Source: Chloroflexota bacterium (GTDB lineage Bacteria; Chloroflexota; Dehalococcoidia; Lucifugimonadales; Australimonadaceae). Taken from it: a stretch of DNA of 33,851 nt. Below the pieces are notes generated by a model. That model had not been told where the DNA came from. It worked only from the letters and a program-made list of their open reading frames with translations, and ran no database searches. This document shows, piece by piece, positions 8,569-18,394 of this stretch. The stretch's first letter is position 1; every line of letters begins with the position of its first letter. The stretch is taken from contig JADFRC010000007.1 in assembly GCA_022561455.1 (NCBI GenBank), forward strand, positions 1 to 33,851. Direction: 5' to 3'. The position numbers and the translations under genes were made by a program.

Positions 8569-9552
8569 TTACACGGCGACGGCCCGCTTGGCCTCCACCT
8601 CGGGGCGGTACTTCTCGCACAGCGTCAGCCAGTGCTCCGCCTGCTTGCGTGCCTTCGCCTCGTTCTTCGGACCTTCCTCTGGGTCCTCGCAGATCCAGGA
8701 GAAGGGCGGCCGCGGCGAGCCCATCTCGATGTAACCGGCGTACTCGTACGACTCGTGGCCGGCGCGTCCTCCATCGCCGTCGCCGCCACCGGTCCGGCCC
8801 GCGCTCATGTCGGCGAGGATCGCCGCCGCCTTCAGGTGCTCGCCCTCAGCGACCGCGTTGTAGGCTGCGAGGACGGGCCACGGTCCCGACCAGATCGCGT
8901 GCGACCAGCAGCCGACCGCGCCCATCATGTAGTAGGGGTAGAGCTGCGTCTGGTTGCAGAAGTGGGCGATCTTGCCGTCGATGATGTCGTGCAGCCGCTG
9001 GAACTCCGTCGGGTTCCGGTGGCTGTCCTTCATCGCCACGATGTTCGGGAGCTTGACGAGCTCCTTGAACGCCGACACAGGGATGTGGACGCGGTGGTTC
9101 GGGGGGTTGTGATAGATCATGATCGACAGGTCCGGGAAGAGCGCCGATATCCGCTGGTAGAAGGTAACGACGTCGCGGATCGGCAGCTTGTAGTAGTACG
9201 GCACCCCCAGCAGGACGCCCTGGCCGCCCGCTTCGCGCACGAAATTCATCTTCTGGACGACGAGCCGCGGGTTCGCCGCGGTGACGCCAAGCATCAGGGG
9301 GACCCGGTCGTCGACGGCCTCGATGCTCGCCCGCACGATCGTCCGCCACTCATCCTCGAGCAGGTTCCAGACCTGGCCGAACGTGCCCGTCGTCGCGAAC
9401 ATATGCACGCCGTCCTTGATCGCACGGTCGAGGCCCGCTTGCAGGTGGCCAACGTCGATCGTGTCGGTCGCGGTCATGTCGCCCGCATCGGCGGTCGCGA
9501 ACGCCGGCATCATGCCGCAGATCCCGTGGAGGTCGGCTGCTAGGTATGACAT
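8569..9552 (-). CDS. DapA/NAL superfamily lyase, possible aromatic hydratase-aldolase (NahE/PhdJ-like) rather than DHDPS
   Basis: TTGTFGQVWNLLEDEW, IMIYHNPPNHRVHIP (catalytic Tyr context), NIVAMKDSHRNPTEF (Schiff-base Lys). Confidence 0.8.
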   Translation of the reverse strand: MSYLAADLHGICGMMPAFATADAGDMTATDTIDVGHLQAGLDRAIKDGVHMFATTGTFGQVWNLLEDEWRTIVRASIEAVDDRVPLMLGVTAANPRLVVQKMNFVREAGGQGVLLGVPYYYKLPIRDVVTFYQRISALFPDLSIMIYHNPPNHRVHIPVSAFKELVKLPNIVAMKDSHRNPTEFQRLHDIIDGKIAHFCNQTQLYPYYMMGAVGCWSHAIWSGPWPVLAAYNAVAEGEHLKAAAILADMSAGRTGGGDGDGGRAGHESYEYAGYIEMGSPRPPFSWICEDPEEGPKNEAKARKQAEHWLTLCEKYRPEVEAKRAVAV

Positions 9553-9803
9553 CGATTCGTCTCCTCATCGGGTCGACTACCACGCACCATAGGCCAGTTG
9601 TCCGGGCGAAGCAACGTGTCCTGACGACTACCAGCGTTCTACATCCCTATGATGAAGCTTTTCTCGGTGCGCCTGGGCATCCTGGACGGGTCCTCGTGGC
9701 TCATGGACCGAAACACCGCACTTACCGTTAGAGCGGAATGAACCGAGCGGCAACGAACGGGCGGCCCCATGGGTGCTCGCTGCGCTCTCTTGCCCCCCCT
9801 GCT

Positions 9804-10901
9804 CTAGAACTCCTCGTAGTAGAAGTTGCCCGTGAGCCGCTGGAGAGGCCAGTCGGTCCAGCCGGCGAGGAACGCGTCCTCCTGGTGCGGGTTCTCGTGG
9901 TGATGGGCCATCCACGCGGGGAGCTCGATGAAGTCGCCCGCGGACCATTCGAACCGCTCCCCCTCGACGACGAGGACGCCGCTGCCCTGGAAGCAGTAGT
10001 AGATCACCGAGCTGTTGTGCCGGTGGTCACGGCCCTTGAAGCCCGGGACCAGCATCGTCATCTCCCACGCCGCGGTGGGGAGGGTCGGACCGCCCGTAAG
10101 CGGGTTCCGGTAGGTGAGCGTGTAGCAGTCGAACGGGTTCGGCTCATCCTCCTTCTGCTTCATCCTTGCGAAGGCCGCCGACGTCTGATGCCACGGGTAC
10201 CGGAATGCGGGCGGGTGGATGGTGGACTCGTCGTTCTTGACCTGGGGGCCCGCTGGATGGACTACCTCATGGTAGGGCCGCGCCTCTCCGCCGCGGCCCG
10301 GGAGGCCAAGATTGCCCCCCCAGATCCGCATGGCCTCGTCGACCCGGTCGGTCTGCAGGGCCTCCTTGACCTCGGGCCATTCCTCGGTGAACGTCGCCCC
10401 CACACCCGCACCGTGCAGGCCGTCCAGCCATAGCACGTAGGTATCCGAGTTGTTGATGTGGCCGTGGAAGTTCAGGTGCGGCGTGATGACGAGGTCCCCG
10501 TCATTGAGCGGGAAGGGCTCCCCGTTCACGAGCGTATAGGCATCCGGTGAGCCCTTGATGACGAACCTGGTGGCCTGGGCGCTGTGCCGGTGGGAGATCG
10601 CCTGCTCGCCGGGCCCAACGTACTGGATGCCGAGGCGCAGGGGGAAGTTCGCGTTCGGGGAGTTCCGGGGGTTGTGGAAGTGCGTGTCGCGCCGGAGGAC
10701 GCCGCCTTTGTCCTCGAAATTCTCGGCCAGACGGACCAGCTTGCCCGAGGCCACAACGGCAGGCTCGATATCCTCCCACTTCCACTGGAACGGCTTCAGC
10801 ACCTTGCTCTGCCGCCCCGCTCCCATCTCCATCTGGAGCGCGAGGTTCTGCTCCTCGAGGTACTTCTTGAGCGCATCGATGTCCGGAATCTCTACTGCCA
10901 T
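9804..10901 (-). CDS. bicupin dioxygenase, gentisate 1,2-dioxygenase / 1-hydroxy-2-naphthoate dioxygenase-like
   Basis: Two cupin modules: ISHRHSAQATRFVIKG..LNDGDLVITPHLNFHGHINNSDTYVLWLDGL and DHRHNSSVIYYCFQGSGVLVVEGERFEWSAGDFIELPAWMAHHHEN. Confidence 0.85.
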   Translation of the reverse strand: MAVEIPDIDALKKYLEEQNLALQMEMGAGRQSKVLKPFQWKWEDIEPAVVASGKLVRLAENFEDKGGVLRRDTHFHNPRNSPNANFPLRLGIQYVGPGEQAISHRHSAQATRFVIKGSPDAYTLVNGEPFPLNDGDLVITPHLNFHGHINNSDTYVLWLDGLHGAGVGATFTEEWPEVKEALQTDRVDEAMRIWGGNLGLPGRGGEARPYHEVVHPAGPQVKNDESTIHPPAFRYPWHQTSAAFARMKQKEDEPNPFDCYTLTYRNPLTGGPTLPTAAWEMTMLVPGFKGRDHRHNSSVIYYCFQGSGVLVVEGERFEWSAGDFIELPAWMAHHHENPHQEDAFLAGWTDWPLQRLTGNFYYEEF

Positions 10902-10938
10902 GCTGCCCCTCCCCTCTTGATGGAGACTGATGCCCCCC

Positions 10939-11322
10939 CTAGCCCAGACGCGCCGGCGAGGCGGCGGTCATCACCTCGAAGCTGTGCCCGTCAGGAGTGG
11001 TGAAGAAGGTGCGACGGCCACCGTTCAGTTCGTTCCACTGCATGTTCATATCACGGGTGCTCGTCCCGTACTTGAGGCCCTCAGCGACCACGCGACCCAG
11101 GATCGCGTCGAACTGGTCGTCGCCGACGTGGAACGCGAAGTGGAGCGGCTTATGCTCGCTGGCCGCTTCCTTGTCGTCGAAACGCATCACCAGGGTGTCG
11201 TTCACGCGAACGTGTCCTTGGTAGTTGCGCACGCCCAAGAACTCCCACCCCATGACGCGCGCCATGAGCTGGCTCGCCGCTTCCTTGTCCTTCACCGGGA
11301 TGACCGTGTGATCCAGATCCAT
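10939..11322 (-). CDS. VOC family protein (extradiol dioxygenase-like fold)
   Basis: LDHTVIPVKDKEAASQLMARVMGWEF..LHFAFHVGDDQFD..FFTTPDGHSFEVM; GGAGG upstream of ATG at 11322. Confidence 0.82.
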   Translation of the reverse strand: MDLDHTVIPVKDKEAASQLMARVMGWEFLGVRNYQGHVRVNDTLVMRFDDKEAASEHKPLHFAFHVGDDQFDAILGRVVAEGLKYGTSTRDMNMQWNELNGGRRTFFTTPDGHSFEVMTAASPARLG

Positions 11323-11620
11323 GGCTGCCTCCGCTGATATGACATCGTGGCTTCGGCAGCATGCTCCCATCATCGTTTCGAGTCAAACGTCGGTGAGGGC
11401 AGCGGGGAACTGCCGCAGCCTGGGAGCTCGCTCGAGCGGCCTCACTGCCTCGATGCGATTGCGGGCCGCTATCTCAAGCGTGACTATCCCAGGTGCCGCG
11501 CCGATGAGCCAGAGCACCATTCCCCGGGGTCTTATACTGGCGTCCACTCCCAACACTCCTATAGAAAGGGTCCCATGCTGGTGGTGCGATTCACGACCGT
11601 GGTTCGCTAAGGAGATCGGA

Positions 11621-12574
11621 TTGGCCAACCCCAAGCTTCGTCTCGGCTTTCGAGAGCCAGAGATCGACACCAACCGGCCCTTCGTGGATGGCACGGTGAA
11701 GGTCGAGGGCTTCGATCTCGAGATCTCCGACTATCGCGGCTGGGAGTACATCGACGCGTGGGACGCCAGCTTCGGCGGACTCATGCAGACCAAGGGGAAG
11801 GGCGATCACCCGTTCGTGTCGATCCCCGCTTTCCCGAACCGCAAGTTCCGCCTGTCCTACATATTCGTGAACGGCAGGGCAGGGATCGAGTCCCCGAAGG
11901 ACCTTGAGGGCAAGCGCGTCTACGTCAGCGGCACAGCCGGCATCTGGGCGCGGGGTGCTCTACTGAACTACTACGGGGTCGATTTCACCAAGGTCCACTG
12001 GCTGATGACAGGCGCTTCCGCGAAGAGCTGGGGCCCCGGCATCGACGTCGAGAGCCTGCCAGGGATCGCAGGACCCCTGGACGTGAAACTGGATACGATG
12101 CTGTTAGAGGGAGCTCTGGACGCGGTGATCGAACCGAACGTCCTGCCCTCCATCAGCCGCAGGGACCCGCGCGTGCGCCGGCTCTTTCCTGATTACCGGA
12201 CGGAGGAGCAAGACTACTGGAAGCGGACGGGCATCTTCCCGATCAGCCACGTTGTCTCGCTGACTCAGGAGTTCGTCGACCGCCACCCCGAAGCGCCGGT
12301 GGCCCTCTTGAAAGCCTATCGCCAAGCCCGTGACGTGGCCTTCGACCGGCTCTACGGGACGGACCCAGAGATCCTGGCGATCTCATGGGTCGCCTCGTTC
12401 ATCGACGACCAGCGCGCTCTCATGGGAAACGATTACTGGGCCTACAACATCCAGGGCAACGTGCGCGCGCTGGAAGCGATGATGCTGTTCGCGTATCAGA
12501 TGGGAGCCACTCCCACCCAGCTCGACTACACGAGCTTCTTCGACCCGGACGCGGCCGCGCTCCCGGGCTCCTAG
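11621..12574 (+). CDS. 4,5-dihydroxyphthalate decarboxylase (Pht5)-like / periplasmic-binding-fold protein
   Basis: RPFVDGTVKVEGFDLEI, YIFVNGRAGIESPKDLEGKRVYV, YWKRTGIFPISHVV, RALMGNDYWAYNIQGN; recalled Pht5 family pattern. TTG start with AAGGAGA upstream; no signal peptide. Confidence 0.78.
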   Translation: MANPKLRLGFREPEIDTNRPFVDGTVKVEGFDLEISDYRGWEYIDAWDASFGGLMQTKGKGDHPFVSIPAFPNRKFRLSYIFVNGRAGIESPKDLEGKRVYVSGTAGIWARGALLNYYGVDFTKVHWLMTGASAKSWGPGIDVESLPGIAGPLDVKLDTMLLEGALDAVIEPNVLPSISRRDPRVRRLFPDYRTEEQDYWKRTGIFPISHVVSLTQEFVDRHPEAPVALLKAYRQARDVAFDRLYGTDPEILAISWVASFIDDQRALMGNDYWAYNIQGNVRALEAMMLFAYQMGATPTQLDYTSFFDPDAAALPGS

Positions 12575-12755
12575 CCGGGCTGCCGGCATTTGCGGATTCG
12601 GGCCGTCCATTCCGGGCGCCCCACGGTGAAGCGCCCCTGGCCTCGGATCTTTTCCGTCTTCCTTTACGCGGCGCCGCGACTATGGAGTGCCGCGTTGACA
12701 GCAAAGATGGGCGGACATAGCATCGCGGACGACCGACCGACTGAAGGAGGCGCTC

Positions 12756-14048
12756 ATGCTTGCCATCCGCTCGGGAGAGACGGAGCAGAACGATGGACGG
12801 GGTTGGCCGGGCCAACGGACCTGGGGAACGATGAGACTGGCCATCGGCGTATCCGTGTTCTTCCTCTTCCTCGCCGCTGCCTGCGGCAGCGAGGAACCCA
12901 CGGCCACGCCTGTTCCGGACCAGCCAACCGGTGACCTGACCTTCGAGCAGGAGTGGGCCCAGCTGATCGCCGCCGCCCAAGAAGAGGGCGAGCTGCTGAT
13001 GTCGGTTGGTCCTCTGGGTGAGTACCGCGATCTGCTGGACCTTTTCCAGGAGACGTTCGACGTGGAATTCAAGGCGCAGACGGGAAGGGGCGCCTACCTG
13101 GCGGACCGGATCCTCGCGGAGCGGCAAGCCGGGAAGAAGCTGGTCGACATTGGCTTGATCAGCGTCGCTTCGACGTCCCGGAGACTCGTGCCCGCGGGGT
13201 CCACCGTTTCCATCCCAGACCTGCTGATCGACCCAGAGGTGGCGGACGAGTCGCTCTGGCACGACGGTCAGTTCTGGTTCGCCGACTGGTTCGTCGACGG
13301 AGCCGGGGACCATTCGTTCATCTACGCGGCGCGCGTGAACGATGGATACCAGTTCTGGTACAACACCGACAAGGTCAGCGAGGCGGAAGCGAACGCCGTC
13401 ACCGACCTGTGGGAGTTCGTTCAAGACCCGAAGTGGAGAGGGCTGCTCGGGGACCGGTCCTGGCAGGACCCAGGCCGGCTCGGTGGCCTGATTCGAGCCT
13501 ATTTCATGCCGGACCTAGGCCCGGAGTGGATAACGGCCTACTTCCAAGCGGGGCTGGTGACATTCACGGACGACGACAGGCTCGTGGACGACTGGGTGGC
13601 CCAAGGGGTCTATCCGATCCAGGTTGCCACGAGCGGCGGGTCACCGTCCGGTGACTTGCTGGAGCTGAGGGAGGCTGGCCTCCCCCTCAACGTCCGCCAG
13701 CTGGAGTCGGAGAAGGGCTGGATGGAAGCCCGTGGGTCAGGCTGCTGCATCGTGGCCTTCGAAGGCGGTCCCAACCCGAACGCACAGAAGCTGTTCGTGA
13801 ACTGGTGGCTCTCCCAGGACGTGCAGACGCGCATCAATGCGATCGAGCCCGGTATCACGCGGGTGTCGCTCAGGAACGACGTCCCGCTCGGCAACGTCGA
13901 CCCGTCCTATGCACGGACGCCGGGAAAGAACTACGTGTTCCGCGACGGCGACCCCAGGTACAGCGGAGAGGAACAGGAGATCGCACGACAGTTCATCGTC
14001 GAGACCTTCCTCAGGGAGACGGGTTGGGCAGGGGAGCAGCGGAACTGA
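12756..14048 (+). CDS. extracellular solute-binding lipoprotein of an iron/organic-acid type ABC importer
   Basis: Signal peptide and lipobox (MRLAIGVSVFFLFLAAACGSEEPTATPVP); family-1 SBP-like body. AAGGAGG before ATG 12756; alternative start ATG 12831. Confidence 0.82.
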   Translation: MLAIRSGETEQNDGRGWPGQRTWGTMRLAIGVSVFFLFLAAACGSEEPTATPVPDQPTGDLTFEQEWAQLIAAAQEEGELLMSVGPLGEYRDLLDLFQETFDVEFKAQTGRGAYLADRILAERQAGKKLVDIGLISVASTSRRLVPAGSTVSIPDLLIDPEVADESLWHDGQFWFADWFVDGAGDHSFIYAARVNDGYQFWYNTDKVSEAEANAVTDLWEFVQDPKWRGLLGDRSWQDPGRLGGLIRAYFMPDLGPEWITAYFQAGLVTFTDDDRLVDDWVAQGVYPIQVATSGGSPSGDLLELREAGLPLNVRQLESEKGWMEARGSGCCIVAFEGGPNPNAQKLFVNWWLSQDVQTRINAIEPGITRVSLRNDVPLGNVDPSYARTPGKNYVFRDGDPRYSGEEQEIARQFIVETFLRETGWAGEQRN

Positions 14049-14112
14049 TCGGCCCGCCGCACAACGACGGAAGAGCCGGAGCCAGCCGATCCTTGGGCAT
14101 GCGAAGGAGCAC

Positions 14113-15261
14113 ATGGAAATCAAGTTCGGACTGATCAGCGCAGACTCGCACGCGGCCTTCGACCGTGACGACTTCACGTCACGGATGTCGGTCAGCAAGT
14201 GGGGGGACCGCATCCCGCACGTCGCGGAGCATGAGCGCGACGGGGAGCGCGTGGACGGCTGGGCGATCTACGATAGGCCCCCGCGGGGTGACGTGTGCAA
14301 CTGCCCCGCCGTCATGGGCGACCCGTTCCCCCACTGGCCCAAGCGGTGGGAGGAAGTGCCCAAGATGGTCTACGATCCGCACGAGCGCCTCAAGGCCCTC
14401 GACATCGACAGGGTCGACGCGGAGGTGCTCTTCCCCAATCCGCCGGGGGGCAGCTACTACCAGTTCGGGGACGTCGAGTTCGAGCTGGACGCGATACGAG
14501 CGTACAACGACATCCTCTCCGACTGGGTGCGGGTCAGCGACCGGTACCTGCCGCTCGTGGCCATCCCGTACCTGAGCAGCCCGAAGACCATGGCGGGCGA
14601 GATCCAACGGGCGGTGGAGGGGGGCCACCGCGGGATCAACTTCGCCGGACGGACGCCGGAGTCGCTCCCTCATCTCACCGACCCCCACTGGGACCCGGTC
14701 TGGGATGTGTGCCAAGAGCTGGGGTTCCCGGTCCACTTCCACGGCTCGGCGGGGATCAACGTGGGGAAGAGCTCCAAGGAGTGGAGCGGCTATTCGACGC
14801 GCCAGGCCCACTCGGCGTCCACCAGCACGTCGGCGGTCACGCCCGCGCAGATCATGCCGCAGCTCATCTTTTCGGGGGTGACGGAGCGCTTCCCCCGCCT
14901 CAAGTTCGCGTTCGCGGAGGCCGGCATCGGCGGGCTCAACTACGTGGTCGCGGCATGCGACCACGAATGGGAGCGGCGCCATCTGTGGACCGAGGGCATG
15001 AGCACCCGTCCCAGCGAGATCGTGCACCGGCAGGTCTACGTGAACTTCTGGTTCGAGGCGGAGGGCATCAAGCTCCGCGATGAGATCGGCGTCGCCAACC
15101 TCATGTGGGAAGCGGACTACCCCCACGTGGCCTCGTACTACCCGAACTCATGGGAGGCGGTCGAGAGGGTGCTCGACGGAGTGCCTGAGGACGACCGCCG
15201 GAAACTGCTCTACGAGAACGCCCTCCGGGTATACCAGATCAAGGAGACGGTTCCCGCATAG
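14113..15261 (+). CDS. amidohydrolase family 2 (ACMSD/LigW-like metal-dependent hydrolase or decarboxylase)
   Basis: LISADSHAAF, RGINFAG, FPVHFHGSAG, LKFAFAEAGIGGLNYV..CDHEWERR, LMWEADYPH, ENALRVYQ. Confidence 0.88.
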   Translation: MEIKFGLISADSHAAFDRDDFTSRMSVSKWGDRIPHVAEHERDGERVDGWAIYDRPPRGDVCNCPAVMGDPFPHWPKRWEEVPKMVYDPHERLKALDIDRVDAEVLFPNPPGGSYYQFGDVEFELDAIRAYNDILSDWVRVSDRYLPLVAIPYLSSPKTMAGEIQRAVEGGHRGINFAGRTPESLPHLTDPHWDPVWDVCQELGFPVHFHGSAGINVGKSSKEWSGYSTRQAHSASTSTSAVTPAQIMPQLIFSGVTERFPRLKFAFAEAGIGGLNYVVAACDHEWERRHLWTEGMSTRPSEIVHRQVYVNFWFEAEGIKLRDEIGVANLMWEADYPHVASYYPNSWEAVERVLDGVPEDDRRKLLYENALRVYQIKETVPA

Positions 15262-15285
15262 GGGACCATCGCCAGGGAGGTCCCT

Positions 15286-16413
15286 TTGGCACCGAGATAC
15301 CCGTTGATCAGCACGGACGACCACGTCCAAGAGCCGCCGGACCTCTGGTCCTCCCGGCTCTCCAAGAAACGGTGGGGCGACCGCGTTCCACACCTGGAGC
15401 GGAGCGCCAAGGGCGCGGAACGGTGGATGGTCGACGGGCAGGTGCTCCTTGACGGGCATTCCGCCCGGGCTGGTGCCCTGATGCCCGACCGCAACGTCGA
15501 GCCGGCCCGATGGGACGAGGTCCCGCCGGCGGCGTACCAGCCGGCGGAACGGCTCAAGGTCATGGATACTGCGGGCGTCAGCTATTCGGTTCTCTTCCCC
15601 ACCGTCGCAGGGATGGCCGGAGAGACCTTCGGGCGGCTCAAGGACCCGGAGCTCGAGGTCGCCTGCGTGCAGGCCTACAACGACTGGCTGATCGAGGAGT
15701 GGGCCGCGGCAAGCGACCGCTTCGTCCCACAGTGCATCGTCCCCATCTGGCCGCCCGAGGCCACCGTGGCGGAGATCCGGCGGGCCGTGGACATGGGCCA
15801 CCGCGGCGTGGTCTTCCCCGCGGTGCCCATGGACCTGCGCGACGTGCCCCACGTGGCCGGCCCCGAGTACGACCCGGTATGGGCCGTCTGCGAGGAGCTG
15901 GACGTGCCCCTCTGCCTCCATGCGGGATCGGCGCCGGGGCTGCAGTACCCCGTGTCTCCGGCGATGGCACCCGCCCTGGCCGGAGCACTCGACGCCGTGA
16001 CGAAGCCCGTCTCCAGCGTGTTCGTCCTCTCCCTGCTCCTGTTCTCGCGGATGCTGATCCGGCACCCGAAGCTGCGCGTGGTGTTCGCGGAGAGCGCGCT
16101 CAGCTGGAGCATGCTCTTCCTGGAGTGGGCCGACCATCAGTTCGAGCACGATGGCCTCGAGCGTGAGGGATACGAGCTAACGCCGTCGCAGATGTTCCAC
16201 CGCCAGTGCTACCTGAACGCGTGGTTCGACAAGGTCGCGCCGTTCGCCCCCTACGTGGGGACGGACCGCGTTCTGTGGTCCACGAACCTCCCACTGGCGA
16301 CATCCACCTGGCCGGGGACGCAAGAGACGATCGAGCATTGCTTCCGGGGCGTCTCCGAAGAGGACACGAAGCTGGTCTTGTGGGAAAACGCGGCGAGCCT
16401 CTACCGGCTCTGA
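15286..16413 (+). CDS. amidohydrolase family 2 paralogue with altered C-terminal metal-site motif
   Basis: LISTDDHVQEPPDLW, VPLCLHAGSA, LRVVFAESALSWSMLFLEWADHQFEHD, VLWSTNLPLATSTWP (SDYPH expected), ENAASLYRL. TTG start with AGGGAGG upstream. Confidence 0.85.
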   Translation: MAPRYPLISTDDHVQEPPDLWSSRLSKKRWGDRVPHLERSAKGAERWMVDGQVLLDGHSARAGALMPDRNVEPARWDEVPPAAYQPAERLKVMDTAGVSYSVLFPTVAGMAGETFGRLKDPELEVACVQAYNDWLIEEWAAASDRFVPQCIVPIWPPEATVAEIRRAVDMGHRGVVFPAVPMDLRDVPHVAGPEYDPVWAVCEELDVPLCLHAGSAPGLQYPVSPAMAPALAGALDAVTKPVSSVFVLSLLLFSRMLIRHPKLRVVFAESALSWSMLFLEWADHQFEHDGLEREGYELTPSQMFHRQCYLNAWFDKVAPFAPYVGTDRVLWSTNLPLATSTWPGTQETIEHCFRGVSEEDTKLVLWENAASLYRL

Positions 16414-16564
16414 TGAAGCACTCACTTTTCCATCCAGGACGGTCCGGGAGTGCGCTCGGCAGGCGGGCACATCTGAGTAGCTGGCAGGGCCGTCATGCGG
16501 CGGGTCCAAGCCAGTTGGTCTGCCGCAGAGGCAGGGGAGCCTGACGCGCGTGAGAGGGTCAGCG

Positions 16565-18373
16565 ATGGCGGACACAGAGGTAGGGCGCGCGGGCCTGGCT
16601 CGTAAGCGCCCACGATTCCGGCCCGGCACGGGCCACTTCGTCATGGCGGCCGTGCTGCTGCTGCTGGGCTTCTACCTCATCTGGCCGGTCCTCATCCTGC
16701 TGGTCAATAGCTTCAACACGGCCCGCGACATGTTCGTCGATCCGCGCGTCTGGGGTCTGGACCACTGGCGAGCCGCATACGCCGAACCCAGCAGGTTGCT
16801 ACGGCCCATCACGAACTCGCTGCTGATCTGGGGTCTGACCGTCCTGATCAGCTTTCCCATCGGGATAGTCATCTCCTGGGTGCTGGCGCGGACGAAGGTT
16901 CCCTTCAGTCACTCCCTCGAATTCATGTTCTGGATCGCGTATATGGTGCCTGGACTGCCGGTGACCATCGCGTGGATGACGCTGCTGGACCCATCCATCG
17001 GTTTCATCAACCAGGCGCTCGTCAAGCTGCCGTTCATCGATCAGGGGCCGTTCAATATCTTCAGCGTGGCCGGCATCGTGTGGGTCGGGCTGATGGGCAA
17101 CGGCATCGCCATCAAGGTCATGCTGCTGACGCCGGCCTTCCGGAACATGGATGCCGCCATGGAGGAGGCCGCGCGGATCAGCGGCGCCAACAACCTCCGC
17201 ACCATGCTCCGCGTCACGCTGCCCTTGATGATCTCCCCCATCACGCTCATCTTTGCGCTGCAGCTGCTCCGCGTCTTCCAGTCCTTCGAGACCGAGTGGC
17301 TCCTCGGGCTGCCGATCGGGTTCTTCGTCTACTCCACGAAGATCTATGCGCTCGTCCGCACCGAGATCCCCAACTATGGCGAGGCGACCGCGCTGGCGAG
17401 CCTCACGCTGATCGTCATCGCCTTCATCATCCCGCTGCAGCGCTGGATCCTACAGCGGCGCCGGTACACGACCGTCACGGGGAGCTTCAGGCCCGGCCTC
17501 ATCGACCTGGGGCCCTGGAACCAGATCTCGTTCGTCCTCATCGGCACCCTGTTGCTGCTGCTGACGATCATGCCTGTCCTCGTGCTGTTCGTTGCAGGCC
17601 TGATGAATAGGATCGGGTATTTCCAGCTGGGCTTCACCATGGACCACTGGATCTTAGTGCTGGGCGACCGGGCGTTCCTGGGAGCGTTGAGGACCACCCT
17701 GCTGCTCGGCTTCATGGCCGCCGTCGGAAGCCCGCTCCTGTTCTCGTTGCTCGCCTACATCTTGGTGCGGACGCGCCTGCCGGGACGTACGTTGCTAGAC
17801 ATGGTCATCTGGGGATCGGGAGCGATCCCGGGCATCCTCTCCGGACTGGGGCTGCTGTTGGTGGTCCTTGGCACCCCTGGCCTCACCCTGCTCTACGGCA
17901 CCATCTGGATCCTGTTCCTCGTGGTGATCATCTCGGGGAACACCACGGGCGTGAACATCATGAAAGGCGTCTTCGTCCAGGTCGGGCAGGACATGGAGGA
18001 CGCCGCGCGGGTCGCCGGGGCTGGGTGGGTCAGGACGTATTTCAGGATCTGGATCCCGCTGCTCATGCCCATGCTCGTTCTCCTGGCAGTGATGAATTTC
18101 ACTGCGGCCGCCACAGCAACCAGCTCGGTCATTCTGCTCGCCTCGCGGGATACCTGGACGCTCTCCATCCTTGCGCTGATCCAGGCCGGACAAGGCGGCG
18201 AGGGCCGAGAGGTCGCGAGCATCATCAGCATTTTCATCGTTATGATTTCGGTGATCGGAGCGCTCGTAGTGAGGACGATAGGCCTGCGCCTCGGTCTGCG
18301 GCACAACATGCGTGCAGGCGAGACCCGCGGAGCCCAGGCAGCCGCCGTGGCTCCCGTCGGACGGTCGACGTGA
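16565..18373 (+). CDS. ABC transporter permease, two fused permease domains (FbpB/ThiP-like)
   Basis: ~12 hydrophobic segments; two EAA-type loops: EEAARISGANNLRTMLRVTLPLM and EDAARVAGAGWVRTYFRIWIPLL. Confidence 0.9.
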   Translation: MADTEVGRAGLARKRPRFRPGTGHFVMAAVLLLLGFYLIWPVLILLVNSFNTARDMFVDPRVWGLDHWRAAYAEPSRLLRPITNSLLIWGLTVLISFPIGIVISWVLARTKVPFSHSLEFMFWIAYMVPGLPVTIAWMTLLDPSIGFINQALVKLPFIDQGPFNIFSVAGIVWVGLMGNGIAIKVMLLTPAFRNMDAAMEEAARISGANNLRTMLRVTLPLMISPITLIFALQLLRVFQSFETEWLLGLPIGFFVYSTKIYALVRTEIPNYGEATALASLTLIVIAFIIPLQRWILQRRRYTTVTGSFRPGLIDLGPWNQISFVLIGTLLLLLTIMPVLVLFVAGLMNRIGYFQLGFTMDHWILVLGDRAFLGALRTTLLLGFMAAVGSPLLFSLLAYILVRTRLPGRTLLDMVIWGSGAIPGILSGLGLLLVVLGTPGLTLLYGTIWILFLVVIISGNTTGVNIMKGVFVQVGQDMEDAARVAGAGWVRTYFRIWIPLLMPMLVLLAVMNFTAAATATSSVILLASRDTWTLSILALIQAGQGGEGREVASIISIFIVMISVIGALVVRTIGLRLGLRHNMRAGETRGAQAAAVAPVGRST

Positions 18374-18394
18374 CATCAAAGAGGGGGTAGCAAA

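Noticed and set aside
11383-11694. Minus-strand ORF of 103 aa between the divergent VOC and Pht5-like genes
   Set aside because: Overlaps the start of the Pht5-like gene, has no recognisable motif and no clear RBS; not enough support.
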